The notes under the pieces: generated by a model
What the model was told of the DNA's origin: nothing
What the model saw: only the letters and a program-made list of their open reading frames with translations
The model's database searches: none
Made by a program: the position numbers and the translations under genes
Origin: Streptomyces flaveolus
GTDB taxonomy: Bacteria; Actinomycetota; Actinomycetes; Streptomycetales; Streptomycetaceae
NCBI RefSeq assembly: GCF_000716535.1
Contig: NZ_JNWV01000012.1
Location: forward strand, 1 to 64,000
Reading direction: 5' to 3'
DNA: 64,000 nucleotides
Shown here: piece after piece, positions 1 through 10,353 of the stretch
Position numbering within the stretch: position 1 is the first letter of the stretch
How the letters are laid out: the number at the start of each line of letters is the position of its first letter

Positions 1-1
1 C

Positions 2-100
2 CGCCGGAGGCGGCCGATGGTCACAGCCCCGGACGGCTGGGAGGCCCACCACGCGGTCCTGTCCCACCTGAGGGAACACCGGGTGCCCTGGCGGCCGTAA
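2..100 (+). CDS. C-terminal end of an unidentified protein (partial)
   Basis: This reading frame enters from the left edge and stops at TAA (98-100). The visible tail reads about 32 residues and ends in HRVPWRP. Too little is present to name a family. It is reported because the frame is open to the window edge and the next gene begins after only about 80 bases, so this is probably the end of a real upstream gene on the same strand. Confidence 0.45.
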   Translation, partial: RRRRPMVTAPDGWEAHHAVLSHLREHRVPWRP

Positions 101-179
101 AGGTCGGCGGGAATAAGCGGGGACTCTCTCCTGTTAGGCGTTTCAGGACAGCTCACGCTCGAATCAGGAGGCCCGCACC

Positions 180-1255
<1,076 letters not shown>

Positions 1256-1277
<22 letters not shown>

Positions 1278-3058
1278 GCCTGCGCCCCCAGCAGTTCGGA
1301 GATACGATCCGGCGGCACCGGACGGGAGTACAGCCAGCCCTGTCCGGTGTCGCAGCCGATCCGGCGCAGCCGGGTGGCCTGGGCGGAGGTCTCCACGCAC
1401 TCCGCGGTGACGGTCAGGCCGAGCCGGTGGGCGAGCTGGATCATCGCCTCCACGATGACCTCGTCGGCCGGGTTGGGGGCGATCGCCTTCTTGTCGCCCT
1501 CGTACTGGAAGCCCCGGACGAAGGAGCCGTCCAGCTTCAGCGTGGAGACCGGCAGCCGGCTGAGGTAGGCGAGGTTCGAGTAGCCGGTGCCGAAGTCGTC
1601 GATGGCGATGCGTACGCCCATGTCGCTGAGGGCCTGCAGGGCCTGGAGCGGCCGGCCGGCCGAACCCATCACCGCCGACTCGGTCAGCTCCAACTGCAGG
1701 AGCTGCGGGGCGAGTCCGGTCTCGGCGAGGATCTCCGCCACGTCGGCCACCAGGTCCGAGTCCCACACCTGCCGTACGGCGACGTTGACGCTGACGAAGA
1801 TGGGCGGTTCGCCGGGGTGGTCCAACTGCCAGCGGCGGGCCTGCCGGCAGGCGGTGCGGAGCGCCCAGCGGCCGAGCTGCACGATCGAGCCGTCCTCCTC
1901 GGCCAGTCCGATGAACCGATTCGGCGTCAAGGTGCCGAACTGCGGGTGGTGCCAGCGGATCAGGGCCTCGACACCGTTGAGCCGGCCGTCCTCCATGGCC
2001 ACCAACGGCTGGTATTCGAGGGCGAATTCCTCGCGTTCGATCGCGGGCCGCAGCGTGGAGGACAGCGCCTGGCGGGTCATCCGGTGAGCGTTGCGCTCGG
2101 GGTCGAACAGGGTCCAGCGGGCCTTGCCGTCCGCCTTGGCCCAGTACAGGGTCGTGTCGGCCGCCTGCATCAGCCCGGTGGCCGTCGTACCGGCCGCGTG
2201 ACGCTCGACGACGCCGATGGACGCGGTCAACGACAGCCGCTGACCGGCCAGGTCGAAGGGTTCCTCCAGCGCCTTCAGCGCGGACTCGGCGAGGTCGGCG
2301 AGTTGTTCGGTGCCGGTGGAGTCCTCCACCAGCAGGGCGAACTCGTCGCCGCCGAGCCGGGCCACGAGGGGGGTGGCGGCGCGGGCGTACCCGGTCTCGT
2401 CGGCGACCCGGGTCAGGCGCTCGGCGACGGCCGCGAGGAGCCGGTCGCCGATGCGGTGGCCGAGGGTGTCGTTGACCGCCTTGAAGCCGTCGAGATCCAG
2501 GTAGCACAGGCCGATCCGGCCGGTGCCGCTCTCCTCGTACGCCTCCGCTTCCAGCGCGGCCGTCAGGCGCTCGAAGAACAGCGTGCGGTTGGGCAGCCGG
2601 GTCACCGGGTCGTGCATCTGCAAGTGCCGCAGCCTCGCCTGGAGTTCGCGGCGGGAGCTGATGTCGGCGACCGACAGCAGGACGCCGGGTTCGCCGGTCA
2701 GCGGGGCGACGGTGACCTGAACCCACAGCGAGTGCCCCTCGGGGTGCTTCAGCCGGCGGGTGCAGCGCAGGCGGGCCTGCCGGCCGCGCAGCACCTCGCG
2801 GTAGGCGTGCCAGCTACGGGCGTCCGAGGCCAGGTCCACCAGGTCGGCGGCGACCCGCCCGACGAGGGTGTCCGGATCGGTCCCGAGCAGTTCACCGAAG
2901 GCGGTGTTGGCGCTGACGACCACCCCCTCGGGGGCCACGACCGCCATGGCGAGCGGGGCGGTCGCGAAGACACGGTGGTAGGTGGTGTAGTGACTGTCTG
3001 TGACGGCTGACCGGTCGAGGTCTGCCGCGGGCGTCGGCCCTTCGGACGTTCCGCTCAC
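1256..3058 (-). CDS. PAS-GGDEF-EAL cyclic-di-GMP signalling protein
   Basis: A roughly 600-residue soluble protein with a PAS sensor domain, a GGDEF diguanylate cyclase domain and an EAL phosphodiesterase domain, in that order. The cyclase signature [11 protein letters not shown] is intact. The EAL motif ([10 protein letters not shown]) and the downstream DDFGTGYS loop are also intact, so both synthesis and degradation of c-di-GMP are possible. In Streptomyces, c-di-GMP controls development through BldD, and dual-domain proteins of this architecture (RmdA type) are known; assignment to RmdA itself is not claimed. The frame is open to an ATG at 3124, but GTG 3058 has a GGGAG site six bases upstream and is preferred. 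No membrane segment is visible. Confidence 0.88.
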
Positions 3059-3388
3059 CGCTCGCTCCCGCAGTGCACTCGATCTGTGTCCGTGCCTGTC
3101 CGTGCCGGAAAGTGTGCCGATCATAGAGGCTGGCTCCGGGCCCTTCCAGCCGGTCTCCAGTGTCCCGGACAGAGCACAGGTTCTGACAGATCGTTTCTGC
3201 CCGCACCTGGACGGGTTCTTCAGGCCCCCGACCAGTTGTGACGTTCCGTGAGTGTTTCGGGGGTGTCGAGCGCCGGGGCGCGCCGGGGCGCAATAGGGGC
3301 GCGCTCACCCTTCTGGTGCAGGTAAACAGGGCAAAACACATCGATTGCCAGCAATCTGGGTGCGGGTCCCGAACCGCATCCGGAGGTC
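3059..3388. other. Divergent intergenic region, no gene
   Basis: This 330-base gap separates two divergent genes and should contain promoters for both. The one visible structure is a 10-base direct repeat, CGCCGGGGCG, at 3271-3280 and 3281-3290, followed by a degenerate third copy (AATAGGGGCG). I cannot identify a convincing -35/-10 pair on either strand. Confidence 0.4.
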
Positions 3389-4639
3389 ATGTCCGTGCCC
3401 AAGCTGCGCAGCACCGCCGCCGTGTGCACCACGATGTCGGCGCTCGCCGCGACCTCGATCCTCAGCGGCCCGTCGGCCGCCGAACCCTTCTCACCCGCGC
3501 CCTGCGCCCTGCACCGCACCGAGGCCCACCACTCGGAGGGCGTCGACAGCTGGAACCCGGGCTACACCCGCCCGACCGGCACGCTGGACGCCGTGATGAT
3601 CTTCCTCTCCTTCCCGGACGCCGCCCCGCGCACCACCCCCGCCGAACTGACCGCCGACCACTTCCCGGCCACCAGCCGCTTCTACGCACAGGCGTCCTAC
3701 GGCAGGTTCACCCTGCGCCCGCACCCGCTGAAACGCTGGCTGCGCATGCCGCGCCCGTCGACCTCGTACGCCATGCGGCGGGACTGGGACGCGGAGGACC
3801 GGGCCGCCTATCTGCGCGACGCGTTCGCCGTGGCCGACAAGGTGGTCGACTTCTCGCGGTACCCGATCGTGTATCTCGTCGCCGACCCGGACGCGCCCGG
3901 CGTCGACTCGGACGCCACGAAGGTCGTCAACCTGGACACGCCCCTGCGCGTCGACGGCACCGACGTCCGGCGGGTCGTCACCGTGTTCGAGCACCATCCG
4001 CCGGACCGGCTGGTTCTCGCCCATGAGACCGGCCACGTCTTCGACCTGCCCGACCTCTACCACCGCCCGGTCGACGGCAAGGGGGACTGGGACACCTACG
4101 TGGGTGACTGGGACCTGATGGGCAGCCAGTTCGGGCTGGCTCCGGACCTGTTCGCCTGGCACAAGTGGCGGCTCGGCTGGCTGGATCCGCGCCAGGTGGT
4201 GTGCGTGCGCGGCGCCGCGCCGACCCGGCTCACCCTGGAACCCCTCGAGGCCGGGCCCGGCGTGCCGGTGCCGGGGCCGGGCGGCACCCCCGCCTTCGGC
4301 CTCGGCCACGGCGTCAAGCTGGCCGTGGTGCGCACCGGCCCGGACAGCGCCCTCGCCTTCGAGGCGCGCGGTGCGGCCGGCAACGACCGGGTGTCCTGCC
4401 GGCAAGGGATCCTGGTCTACCGGGTGCGCGGTGGCGCCGAGTCCGGCGACGGCCCGATCCGGGTCGTGGACGCCCACCCGCGCACCGAGGCCTGCTGGGA
4501 GAACTCGGTCTACGCCCCGCTCGCCGACGCGCCGGTCTCCCTCGGGGAGAGCTTCACGGTCCCCGGCCAGGGCGTGAAGGTGGAGGCGGAGGGGCGGACG
4601 GCGTCCGGGGCGTGGACGGTGAAGATCACGCCGGGGTGA
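3389..4639 (+). CDS. Secreted M6-like metalloprotease domain protein
   Basis: A 416-residue protein with an N-terminal export signal (basic start, hydrophobic stretch, ALA/SAAEP region in the first ~33 residues) and a zinc-metalloprotease motif HETGH at residues 212-216 followed by VFDLPDLYH. That arrangement resembles the M6 (immune inhibitor A-like) family, where the two His of HExxH and a later residue bind zinc. The start ATG 3389 follows a CGGAGG site. The protein is shorter than classic InhA and lacks an obvious C-terminal anchor, so it is probably a small secreted protease. Its 3' end overlaps the next, convergent gene by 14 bases. Confidence 0.75.
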   Translation: MSVPKLRSTAAVCTTMSALAATSILSGPSAAEPFSPAPCALHRTEAHHSEGVDSWNPGYTRPTGTLDAVMIFLSFPDAAPRTTPAELTADHFPATSRFYAQASYGRFTLRPHPLKRWLRMPRPSTSYAMRRDWDAEDRAAYLRDAFAVADKVVDFSRYPIVYLVADPDAPGVDSDATKVVNLDTPLRVDGTDVRRVVTVFEHHPPDRLVLAHETGHVFDLPDLYHRPVDGKGDWDTYVGDWDLMGSQFGLAPDLFAWHKWRLGWLDPRQVVCVRGAAPTRLTLEPLEAGPGVPVPGPGGTPAFGLGHGVKLAVVRTGPDSALAFEARGAAGNDRVSCRQGILVYRVRGGAESGDGPIRVVDAHPRTEACWENSVYAPLADAPVSLGESFTVPGQGVKVEAEGRTASGAWTVKITPG

Positions 4640-5192
4640 GTGACCGACCGGGCGAGGGACCGACCGTGCGACGGCCGGTTCGTATACGAAAACGGCGGGG
4701 AACGGCCGCCCAGAGCAGCACCTCGGGCCCCGGCAGCCAGGGGTGCCGGGTGTCCGGGGCGACCAGCCAGCGAGCGGCGCCCCCGGTATCTTCGCAGGTC
4801 AAGGGCGGTACGGTGACGGCGTCGCCGACTCCGTGGCACAGCAGCGGCGGCACCTCCCGGGCCCGCTGGGACCCCCACTCCTCCCAGTCCAGCAGCGAGG
4901 GCAGCCGCTGGGCCGTCCCCGGGGCGGCGAACAGCAGCGTCCGGCCCCGGAACACCGCGACCGGGCCCGAGCCCGCGCCCTCGTCCCAGAGCCGGTCCAG
5001 CATGCGGCGGCCGAAGACCGTGGGGGCGCTCACCACGTCGAAGACGGTGCCGCAGGGCAGGACGACCGGGGCGTCCGGGCGCTCCTCCCACAGGGCGAGG
5101 GTGCTCCGGGGGTACGTTCCCGCCGAGGCGAGCCAGGCGACGCCGTCGGAGCTGACACGGGTGACGTTCGGGGCGCTGGTCATGACGCCCAT
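4626..5192 (-). CDS. Conserved Streptomyces protein, possible primase/polymerase-like N-terminal domain
   Basis: A 188-residue protein. Its sequence style (WLASAGTYPRSTLALW near the N-terminus, LPCGTVFDVV, a TAQRLPSLLDWEEWG segment and WLVAPDTRHPWLPGPEVLLW near the C-terminus) matches proteins often annotated in Streptomyces as bifunctional DNA primase/polymerase N-terminal domain proteins. I see none of the catalytic acidic motifs clearly enough to claim polymerase activity, and the label may be inherited. Two in-frame ATGs lie four codons apart (5192 and 5183). It is convergent with the metalloprotease gene. Confidence 0.6.
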   Translation of the reverse strand: MGVMTSAPNVTRVSSDGVAWLASAGTYPRSTLALWEERPDAPVVLPCGTVFDVVSAPTVFGRRMLDRLWDEGAGSGPVAVFRGRTLLFAAPGTAQRLPSLLDWEEWGSQRAREVPPLLCHGVGDAVTVPPLTCEDTGGAARWLVAPDTRHPWLPGPEVLLWAAVPRRFRIRTGRRTVGPSPGRSLTPA

Positions 5193-5294
5193 GTGTACAG
5201 CCAGTGAGCGGACCGTTCTCCTGGGTTGCCGAAAACCGGGACAGCGGCGTGCGAGGAGGAGTATCTTGCCCGCCTGGCATATGCCGTGCGAGTG

Positions 5295-5663
5295 CTACAG
5301 CGGGTCGGCGGTCGTCCGCCCCTCGCCCTCTCCCCGCATCAGGTCCCGCCCGAACTCGACCATCTTCTTCGCGTAGTCCTCCGTCCACTCCGCCCGCTCG
5401 GCGATGTCCGCCGGGGTCAGCCGGTCGAACCGGCGCGGGTCGGCGAGCTGGGCCGCCGCGATGGCCTGGAACTCCACGGCCCGGTCGGCGGCCGCGCGGA
5501 ACGCCTGGGTCAGCTCCGTCGCGCGGGCGAGCAGCGCCCGCGGGTCCTCGATCGACTCCAGGGCGAAGAAGTGCTCCGGATCGGCGGCCGCCTCCCCGGG
5601 CTCGAAGAGCAGGGGCGCGGGGCGTAGCCGCGGTTCGTGACGACGCGGCGTGGGCTCCGCCAT
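5295..5663 (-). CDS. Conserved hypothetical protein
   Basis: A 122-residue, mostly helical, soluble protein of unknown function. The frame is open further upstream, but ATG 5663 (MAEPTPRRHEP) has a GAGGAG ribosome site just upstream and is chosen. It carries a helical central part (ARATELTQAFRAAADRAVEF) and a C-terminal WTEDYAKKMVEFGRDLM segment. No signal peptide, membrane segment or metal-binding motif is visible. It lies on the same strand as the preceding 188-residue gene with about 100 bases between them, so co-transcription is possible but not shown. Confidence 0.65.
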   Translation of the reverse strand: MAEPTPRRHEPRLRPAPLLFEPGEAAADPEHFFALESIEDPRALLARATELTQAFRAAADRAVEFQAIAAAQLADPRRFDRLTPADIAERAEWTEDYAKKMVEFGRDLMRGEGEGRTTADPL

Positions 5664-5790
5664 GTCTTGTCTCCTCCTCGTACGGTCGGTGGGCGCCGCC
5701 TTCAGGTGGGCCACCGTCCATTGTCCCGCGCCGGCGCAAGAGGCACCCACGAGCACCCGGGCGCGCCACGTCCGCAGGAGGAGCCCGGGG

Positions 5791-6522
5791 CTACACCTGC
5801 ACCAGCGGCTGCCGGGTGAACAAGGTGCCCAGGGTCGGCGCGTTCACCCGGCGGTCCGCGAGCCTCAGGCCCTCCCACACCGTGACCTGGTTGGCGGTGA
5901 GCACCGGCTTGGACAGGGCCTTCTCCAGGAGGGAGAGGTGCGCGGCGGTGTGCAGGGCCGTGTCCGGCAGCAGGACGGCCTCCGCGTCGACGGCGTCCGC
6001 CGCGCGTGCCAGCGTCAGCACGTCCTCCTCCCCCCAGGTGCCGACCTCCGCCGCCGTGACGATCCCCGAGGACCGCGCGCCGGTCACCTCCAGGCCGCCG
6101 GCCCGGAGGAACTCCGCGAACAGCGCGGTGACCTCCTCGGGGTAGGTCGCGCCGACGGCGACCCGTCGTACGCCGATCTCCCGGGCCGCGTGCACGAAGG
6201 CGAAGGACGTCGACGAGGCCGGCATCCCGGCCAGCCGGGCCAGGTTGCGCACCTGCTCCTGGGCGCCTTCCCAGCCGTGCACGAAGCTGCCGCTGGTGCA
6301 CGCCCACACCACCGCCTCGACGCCGGACAGCCGCAGCCCCTCCATGCCCTGGGCGAGCCGGTCGGCGGAGCCCATCTCGCGCAGCGCGTCCACCCGGTGC
6401 GCGTCCTCGCCGATGTCGGTGTGGACCAGGTCCACCCGGATGTCGCTGCCCAGGAGCTGCTCGATGCGTGGATAGTCGTCCTCGGCGGAGTGGCCCGGGT
6501 AGAGGAATCCGAGTGCGGTCAT
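5791..6522 (-). CDS. Asp/Glu racemase-superfamily protein (maleate isomerase / EutA-like), one Cys only
   Basis: A 243-residue protein of the Asp/Glu/hydantoin racemase superfamily, whose members use one or two active-site Cys to racemise, isomerise or decarboxylate small carboxylates. The first Cys motif is present (WACTSGS, Cys75). At the second position, where the neighbouring paralogue has SCTNLPT, this protein has LPDTALHT with Asp187, so it lacks the two-Cys pair. Its start overlaps the upstream paralogue's stop in an ATGA, so the two are translationally coupled. The product may be a single-Cys isomerase or decarboxylase, or a non-catalytic partner. The substrate is unknown. Confidence 0.8.
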   Translation of the reverse strand: MTALGFLYPGHSAEDDYPRIEQLLGSDIRVDLVHTDIGEDAHRVDALREMGSADRLAQGMEGLRLSGVEAVVWACTSGSFVHGWEGAQEQVRNLARLAGMPASSTSFAFVHAAREIGVRRVAVGATYPEEVTALFAEFLRAGGLEVTGARSSGIVTAAEVGTWGEEDVLTLARAADAVDAEAVLLPDTALHTAAHLSLLEKALSKPVLTANQVTVWEGLRLADRRVNAPTLGTLFTRQPLVQV

Positions 6523-7304
6523 GTCCAGCCTTCCTGCGTCTCTTCGGGCAGTACGGGCCATGCGCGGGCGGCCGCGTCCAGCAGCGCCTGGTAAGGCCCC
6601 ACGGCCCGGGTACCCAATCGGCGCAGCGCAGCCCACATCGTGACCTGGTTGGCCGAGATCACCGGCATCCGCAGCTCCGCCTCCAGCTGGGGGATGACGT
6701 CGTAGGTCGGCAGGTTGGTGCAGGAGAGGAAGAGGGCGTCGGCGGAGCCGGGGCGGGCCGCCCGGCGGGCCATGGCGACGACGTCCCGGTACGGCACCTT
6801 CCAGATGTGCCGGGTCAGCCCCATGTAGGCGCGGCCGGTGACCTGGACGCCGGCCTCGGCGACGTACTGCTCCAGGGCCCGGGTGACGGACACCGTGTAC
6901 GGCGTGACCAGCGCGACCCGGCGGGCGCCCAGTTCGGTCAGCGCCTCCAGCAGGGCGCCCGAGGTGGTCAGCGCGGGCAGGGCGCCGGCCAGGGTCATCG
7001 CCGCGCACATCGCCCGCTCCCCGGCGATCCCGCCGACGAAGCTGCCGGAAGTGCAGGCGTAGGCGACGACCTCCGGGGCCACCGCGGTGAGCGCGCGGAC
7101 CGCCTCGCCGAGGGTCTGGTGCTCGCTGACCAGCCGGGCCAGGTCCAGGCTCACCTCGACCGGCACGAACGGGGTCCGGGTCAGGTGCAGCGAGACCTCG
7201 TCGGGCACCCAGCGCCACAGCTCCCGGTCGAGGGCGAAGTCGAAGGGGGCCACCACGCCGACGCCGAGCTGGGGGCGGGGGCCGCCGAGAAAGGAGACGT
7301 CCAT
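6519..7304 (-). CDS. Asp/Glu racemase-superfamily protein (maleate isomerase-like), two Cys
   Basis: A 261-residue paralogue of the adjacent gene. Both catalytic Cys motifs are present: ACTSGS (Cys84) and SCTNLPT (Cys195), as expected for maleate cis-trans isomerases, hydantoin racemases and related enzymes. The start is taken at ATG 7304 (MDVSFLGG); an in-frame GTG at 7322 is also possible and neither has a strong ribosome site. It is first in a two-gene unit and divergent from the D-hydroxyacid dehydrogenase, with about 120-140 bases between them. It probably acts in the same small-molecule catabolic pathway as the amidase and dehydrogenase. Confidence 0.82.
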   Translation of the reverse strand: MDVSFLGGPRPQLGVGVVAPFDFALDRELWRWVPDEVSLHLTRTPFVPVEVSLDLARLVSEHQTLGEAVRALTAVAPEVVAYACTSGSFVGGIAGERAMCAAMTLAGALPALTTSGALLEALTELGARRVALVTPYTVSVTRALEQYVAEAGVQVTGRAYMGLTRHIWKVPYRDVVAMARRAARPGSADALFLSCTNLPTYDVIPQLEAELRMPVISANQVTMWAALRRLGTRAVGPYQALLDAAARAWPVLPEETQEGWT

Positions 7305-7442
7305 GGCTGGCACCGGCCTCACGCTGGGAGACGAGTGGGCAACGGATCGTGGGTACGCCCGTGTTGACGAAGGTAGGTTCGGGTGCGAGCGTGGTCAATC
7401 CGCGCATAATCCGCGCATGTCAGACGCCGGGAGCCGCCCCGC

Positions 7443-8396
7443 ATGACGCCGACCGTCCCCACCGTTGTGGTCCTCGACGCCGACCCGCCGCCCCGGCTCG
7501 GCCGCCTCACCGGCCGTGCCCGGATCGTGCGCACGGACGCGGCGCACCTGGCCGAGCGGCTGCCCGGCGCGGACGTGCTGCTGGTGTGGGACTTCACCTC
7601 GGACGCGGTGCGGCAGGCGTGGCCCGGCGAGGGGCCCCGGCCGCGCTGGGTGCACACGGCGAGCGCCGGCGTGGACCATCTGATGTGCCCGGAGCTGGCC
7701 GCGTCGGACACGGTGGTGACGAACGCGCGCGGGATCTTCGACCAGCCGATCGCGGAGTACGTGGCGGCCCTGGTGCTGGCGGCCGCCAAGGATCTGCCGC
7801 GCACCCTGGAGCACCAGCGGGAGCGGGTCTGGCGGCACCGGGAGACCCGGCGGGTGGCGGGCACGCGCGCGTGCGTGGTCGGCTCGGGCCCGATCGGCCG
7901 GGCGATCGTCCGGACACTGAAGGCCCTGGGGGTGACGACGGCGCTGGTCGGGCGGGTGCCGCGGACCGGCGTGCACGGCCCGGACGACCTGGACCGGCTG
8001 ATCTCCCGCGCGGACTGGGTGATCGCGGCGGCTCCGCTGACCGAGCAGACGTACCGCATGTTCGACGCGCACCGGTTCGGCGTGATGCAGCCCTCGGCGT
8101 TCTTCGTGAACGTCGGCCGGGGCGGCCTGGTCGACGAGGAGGCCCTCGCCCGGGCGCTGGCCCGGCGCTGGATCGCGGGCGCGGCCCTGGACGTGTTCGC
8201 CACCGAACCGCTGCCCGCCAACAGCCCGTTGTGGGAGCTGCCGGGGCTGATCGTGTCCCCGCACATGAGCGGCGACACGGTCGGCTGGCGGGACGAGCTG
8301 GGCGCCCAGTTCGTGGAGTTGTACGAGCGGTGGGCGGCGGGCAGATCTCTGCCGAACGTGGTCGACAAGACGCGTGGTTACGTGCCCGGTCACTGA
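7443..8396 (+). CDS. D-2-hydroxyacid dehydrogenase, NAD(P)-dependent
   Basis: A 317-residue D-isomer-specific 2-hydroxyacid dehydrogenase. The nucleotide-binding loop GSGPIGR lies at residues 148-153. The catalytic triad of the family is in place: Arg226 in NVGRGGLVD, Glu255 in DVFATEPLP and His274 in SPHMSG. It would interconvert a 2-oxo acid and a D-2-hydroxy acid in the cytoplasm. GTG and ATG alternatives upstream are weaker than ATG 7443, which follows GGGAGC. It is the first gene of a rightward unit with the amidase 28 bases downstream; the exact substrate cannot be inferred. Confidence 0.87.
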   Translation: MTPTVPTVVVLDADPPPRLGRLTGRARIVRTDAAHLAERLPGADVLLVWDFTSDAVRQAWPGEGPRPRWVHTASAGVDHLMCPELAASDTVVTNARGIFDQPIAEYVAALVLAAAKDLPRTLEHQRERVWRHRETRRVAGTRACVVGSGPIGRAIVRTLKALGVTTALVGRVPRTGVHGPDDLDRLISRADWVIAAAPLTEQTYRMFDAHRFGVMQPSAFFVNVGRGGLVDEEALARALARRWIAGAALDVFATEPLPANSPLWELPGLIVSPHMSGDTVGWRDELGAQFVELYERWAAGRSLPNVVDKTRGYVPGH

Positions 8397-8424
8397 AGGT
8401 CTGTCACCGACCCCTGGAGGGTGC

Positions 8425-9831
8425 ATGCAGCTCACCGACCTGACCGCCGTCCGGCTCCTCGACGGTTACCGCAAGGGCGAGTTCAGTCCGGTGGAGGTGA
8501 CCGAACAGGCGCTTGAGCGGGCGCGGCGGAGCGGGCCGGAGGTGAACGCGTTCGTGCGGCTCACCGAGGAGGACGCGCTCGCCCGGGCCCGGGAGTCGGA
8601 GGCGCGCTGGCTGCGCGGTGAGCCGGCCGGGCTGGTCGACGGCGTGCCGGTGACGGTGAAGGACATCCTGCTGCTGCGCGGCCACCCCACTCTGCGCGGC
8701 TCCAGGACCATCTCCGAGCAGGGGAGCTGGGACGAGGACGCGCCCCCGGTCGCCCGGCTGCGCGAGCACGGCGCGGTGTTCCTCGGCAAGACGACCACAC
8801 CGGAATACGGCTGGAAGGGCGTCACCGACTCCCCGCTGACCGGGATCACCCGCAATCCGTACGACCCCACGCGCACCGCGGGCGGTTCCAGCGGCGGCAG
8901 CGCGGCGGCCGTCGCGCTCGGCGCGGGCCCGCTGTCGCTGGGCACGGACGGCGGCGGCAGCATCCGTATCCCGGCCGCGTTCTGCGGGATCTTCGGGCTG
9001 AAGCCGACGTACGGCAGGGTGCCGCTGTATCCGGCGAGCGCCTTCGGTACGCTGTCGCACACCGGGCCGATGACCCGGGACGCCGCCGACGCGGCCCTGC
9101 TGCTCGATGTGATCGGCACGCCCGACCCGCGCGACTGGTCGGCGCTGCCGCCCGCGCCGGGCTCGTTCACCCAGGCGCTGCGGGGCGGGGTGCGGGGGCT
9201 GCGGGTGGCGTACTCGCCGACGCTGGGCGGGCAGGTGGCGGTCCGGCCGGCGGTCGCCGCGGCGGTACGGCGCGCGGTGGCCGCCCTCGCGGACCTGGGG
9301 GCGTACGTGGAGGAGGCCGACCCGGACTTCAGCGACCCGGTGGACGCCTTCCACACCCTGTGGTTCAGCGGCGCGGCCCGGCTGACCCAGAACTTCTCCC
9401 CGCGCCGCCGGCAGTTGCTGGACCCGGGTCTGCGGGAGATCTGCGCGCAGGGCGCCCGGACGAGCGCGCTGGAGTACCTGGCCGCGGTCGACGTCCGGAT
9501 GGCCCTCGGCCGGCGGATGGGCCGCTTCCACGAGCGGTACGACCTGCTGGTGACGCCGACGCTGCCGCTGACGGCGTTCGAGGCGGGGCTGGAGGTGCCG
9601 AGGGGCTGCCTGTCCCGCCGCTGGACGGGGTGGACCCCGTTCACGTACCCGTTCAACCTGACCCAGCAGCCGGCGGCGAGCGTGCCGGTGGGGGTGGACG
9701 GGGAGGGGCTGCCGGTGGGCATGCAACTCGTCGCCGCCCGGCACCGGGACGACCTGGTGCTGCGGGCCGCGCACGCGATGTACGAGGCCGGCCTGCCCCT
9801 CTCCGGGAAGGTCACGCCCGCCGGAAACTGA
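8425..9831 (+). CDS. Amidase (amidase-signature family)
   Basis: A 468-residue amidase-signature enzyme that would hydrolyse a carboxamide to acid and ammonia. The Ser-cisSer-Lys triad is readable: Lys79 in VPVTVKD, Ser155 in the GGSSGGS block and Ser179 in GTDGGGSIR. The frame is open upstream, but ATG 8425 follows a CTGGAGG site, so the shorter protein is chosen. It sits just after the D-hydroxyacid dehydrogenase and convergent with the DUF3830 gene (20-base overlap). It lacks the features needed to call it GatA, and no GatB/GatC is nearby, so a catabolic role is more likely. Confidence 0.87.
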   Translation: MQLTDLTAVRLLDGYRKGEFSPVEVTEQALERARRSGPEVNAFVRLTEEDALARARESEARWLRGEPAGLVDGVPVTVKDILLLRGHPTLRGSRTISEQGSWDEDAPPVARLREHGAVFLGKTTTPEYGWKGVTDSPLTGITRNPYDPTRTAGGSSGGSAAAVALGAGPLSLGTDGGGSIRIPAAFCGIFGLKPTYGRVPLYPASAFGTLSHTGPMTRDAADAALLLDVIGTPDPRDWSALPPAPGSFTQALRGGVRGLRVAYSPTLGGQVAVRPAVAAAVRRAVAALADLGAYVEEADPDFSDPVDAFHTLWFSGAARLTQNFSPRRRQLLDPGLREICAQGARTSALEYLAAVDVRMALGRRMGRFHERYDLLVTPTLPLTAFEAGLEVPRGCLSRRWTGWTPFTYPFNLTQQPAASVPVGVDGEGLPVGMQLVAARHRDDLVLRAAHAMYEAGLPLSGKVTPAGN

Positions 9832-10306
9832 GCACCTCCCCCGCCGCCCCGGCGCGCCACAGGTCGGTGCAGGCCTCGGCCATGCGGTCGAGGCCTTCGG
9901 TGATCTGGCCCCAGACGATGCCGGGCACCCAGCCGACGTCGCCGTTGAGGAGCAGGTTGTTGCGCTCGTAGAACAGGGCGAGGTCGACCACCGTGGCGCC
10001 GGGGCGCACCTCGCGGTCGTAGCCGTAGGCCCGCGTGCCCAGTTCGGTGCCGGCGAAGGAGAAGTAACAGAGATCGCCGGGGATCGGGGTGACCGTCGGG
10101 TTCTCCAGTGGGGGTTCCGTGGAGGCGAAGGGCGGGAAGAGGGCGTAGATCTCGTTGCGCGCGTACTTGGCGTGGTAGACGTCGCCCGCGAGCGGCAGTG
10201 CCTCCCACACTGCCGCGCAGGTCAGGGGCGCGCGGTCGTCCAACAGTCGTGCCGTGCAGTGCACATCCCGCCGGTTCAGCGAGACGGTGACGAATCGTTC
10301 GGCCAT
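9812..10306 (-). CDS. DUF3830 family protein
   Basis: A 164-residue soluble protein that I recognise as DUF3830, a small cyclophilin-like-fold family without assigned activity. The segments PLTCAAVWEALPL, AKYARNEIYALFP, TPIPGDLCYFSF, ALFYERNNLLLNGDVGW and VPGIVWGQI fit the family. ATG 10306 is chosen although it has no clear ribosome site; the frame extends to 10366. It is divergent from the substrate-binding lipoprotein with only 47 bases between the start codons, so they probably share a control region. Location between the amidase and an importer suggests a role in handling the imported compound, which is inference. Confidence 0.78.
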   Translation of the reverse strand: MAERFVTVSLNRRDVHCTARLLDDRAPLTCAAVWEALPLAGDVYHAKYARNEIYALFPPFASTEPPLENPTVTPIPGDLCYFSFAGTELGTRAYGYDREVRPGATVVDLALFYERNNLLLNGDVGWVPGIVWGQITEGLDRMAEACTDLWRAGAAGEVLSFRRA

Positions 10307-10353
10307 GAAAACCAGGGTGCATAGCCCGATTCCGCTTGGGTAGCCGCGCCGCC

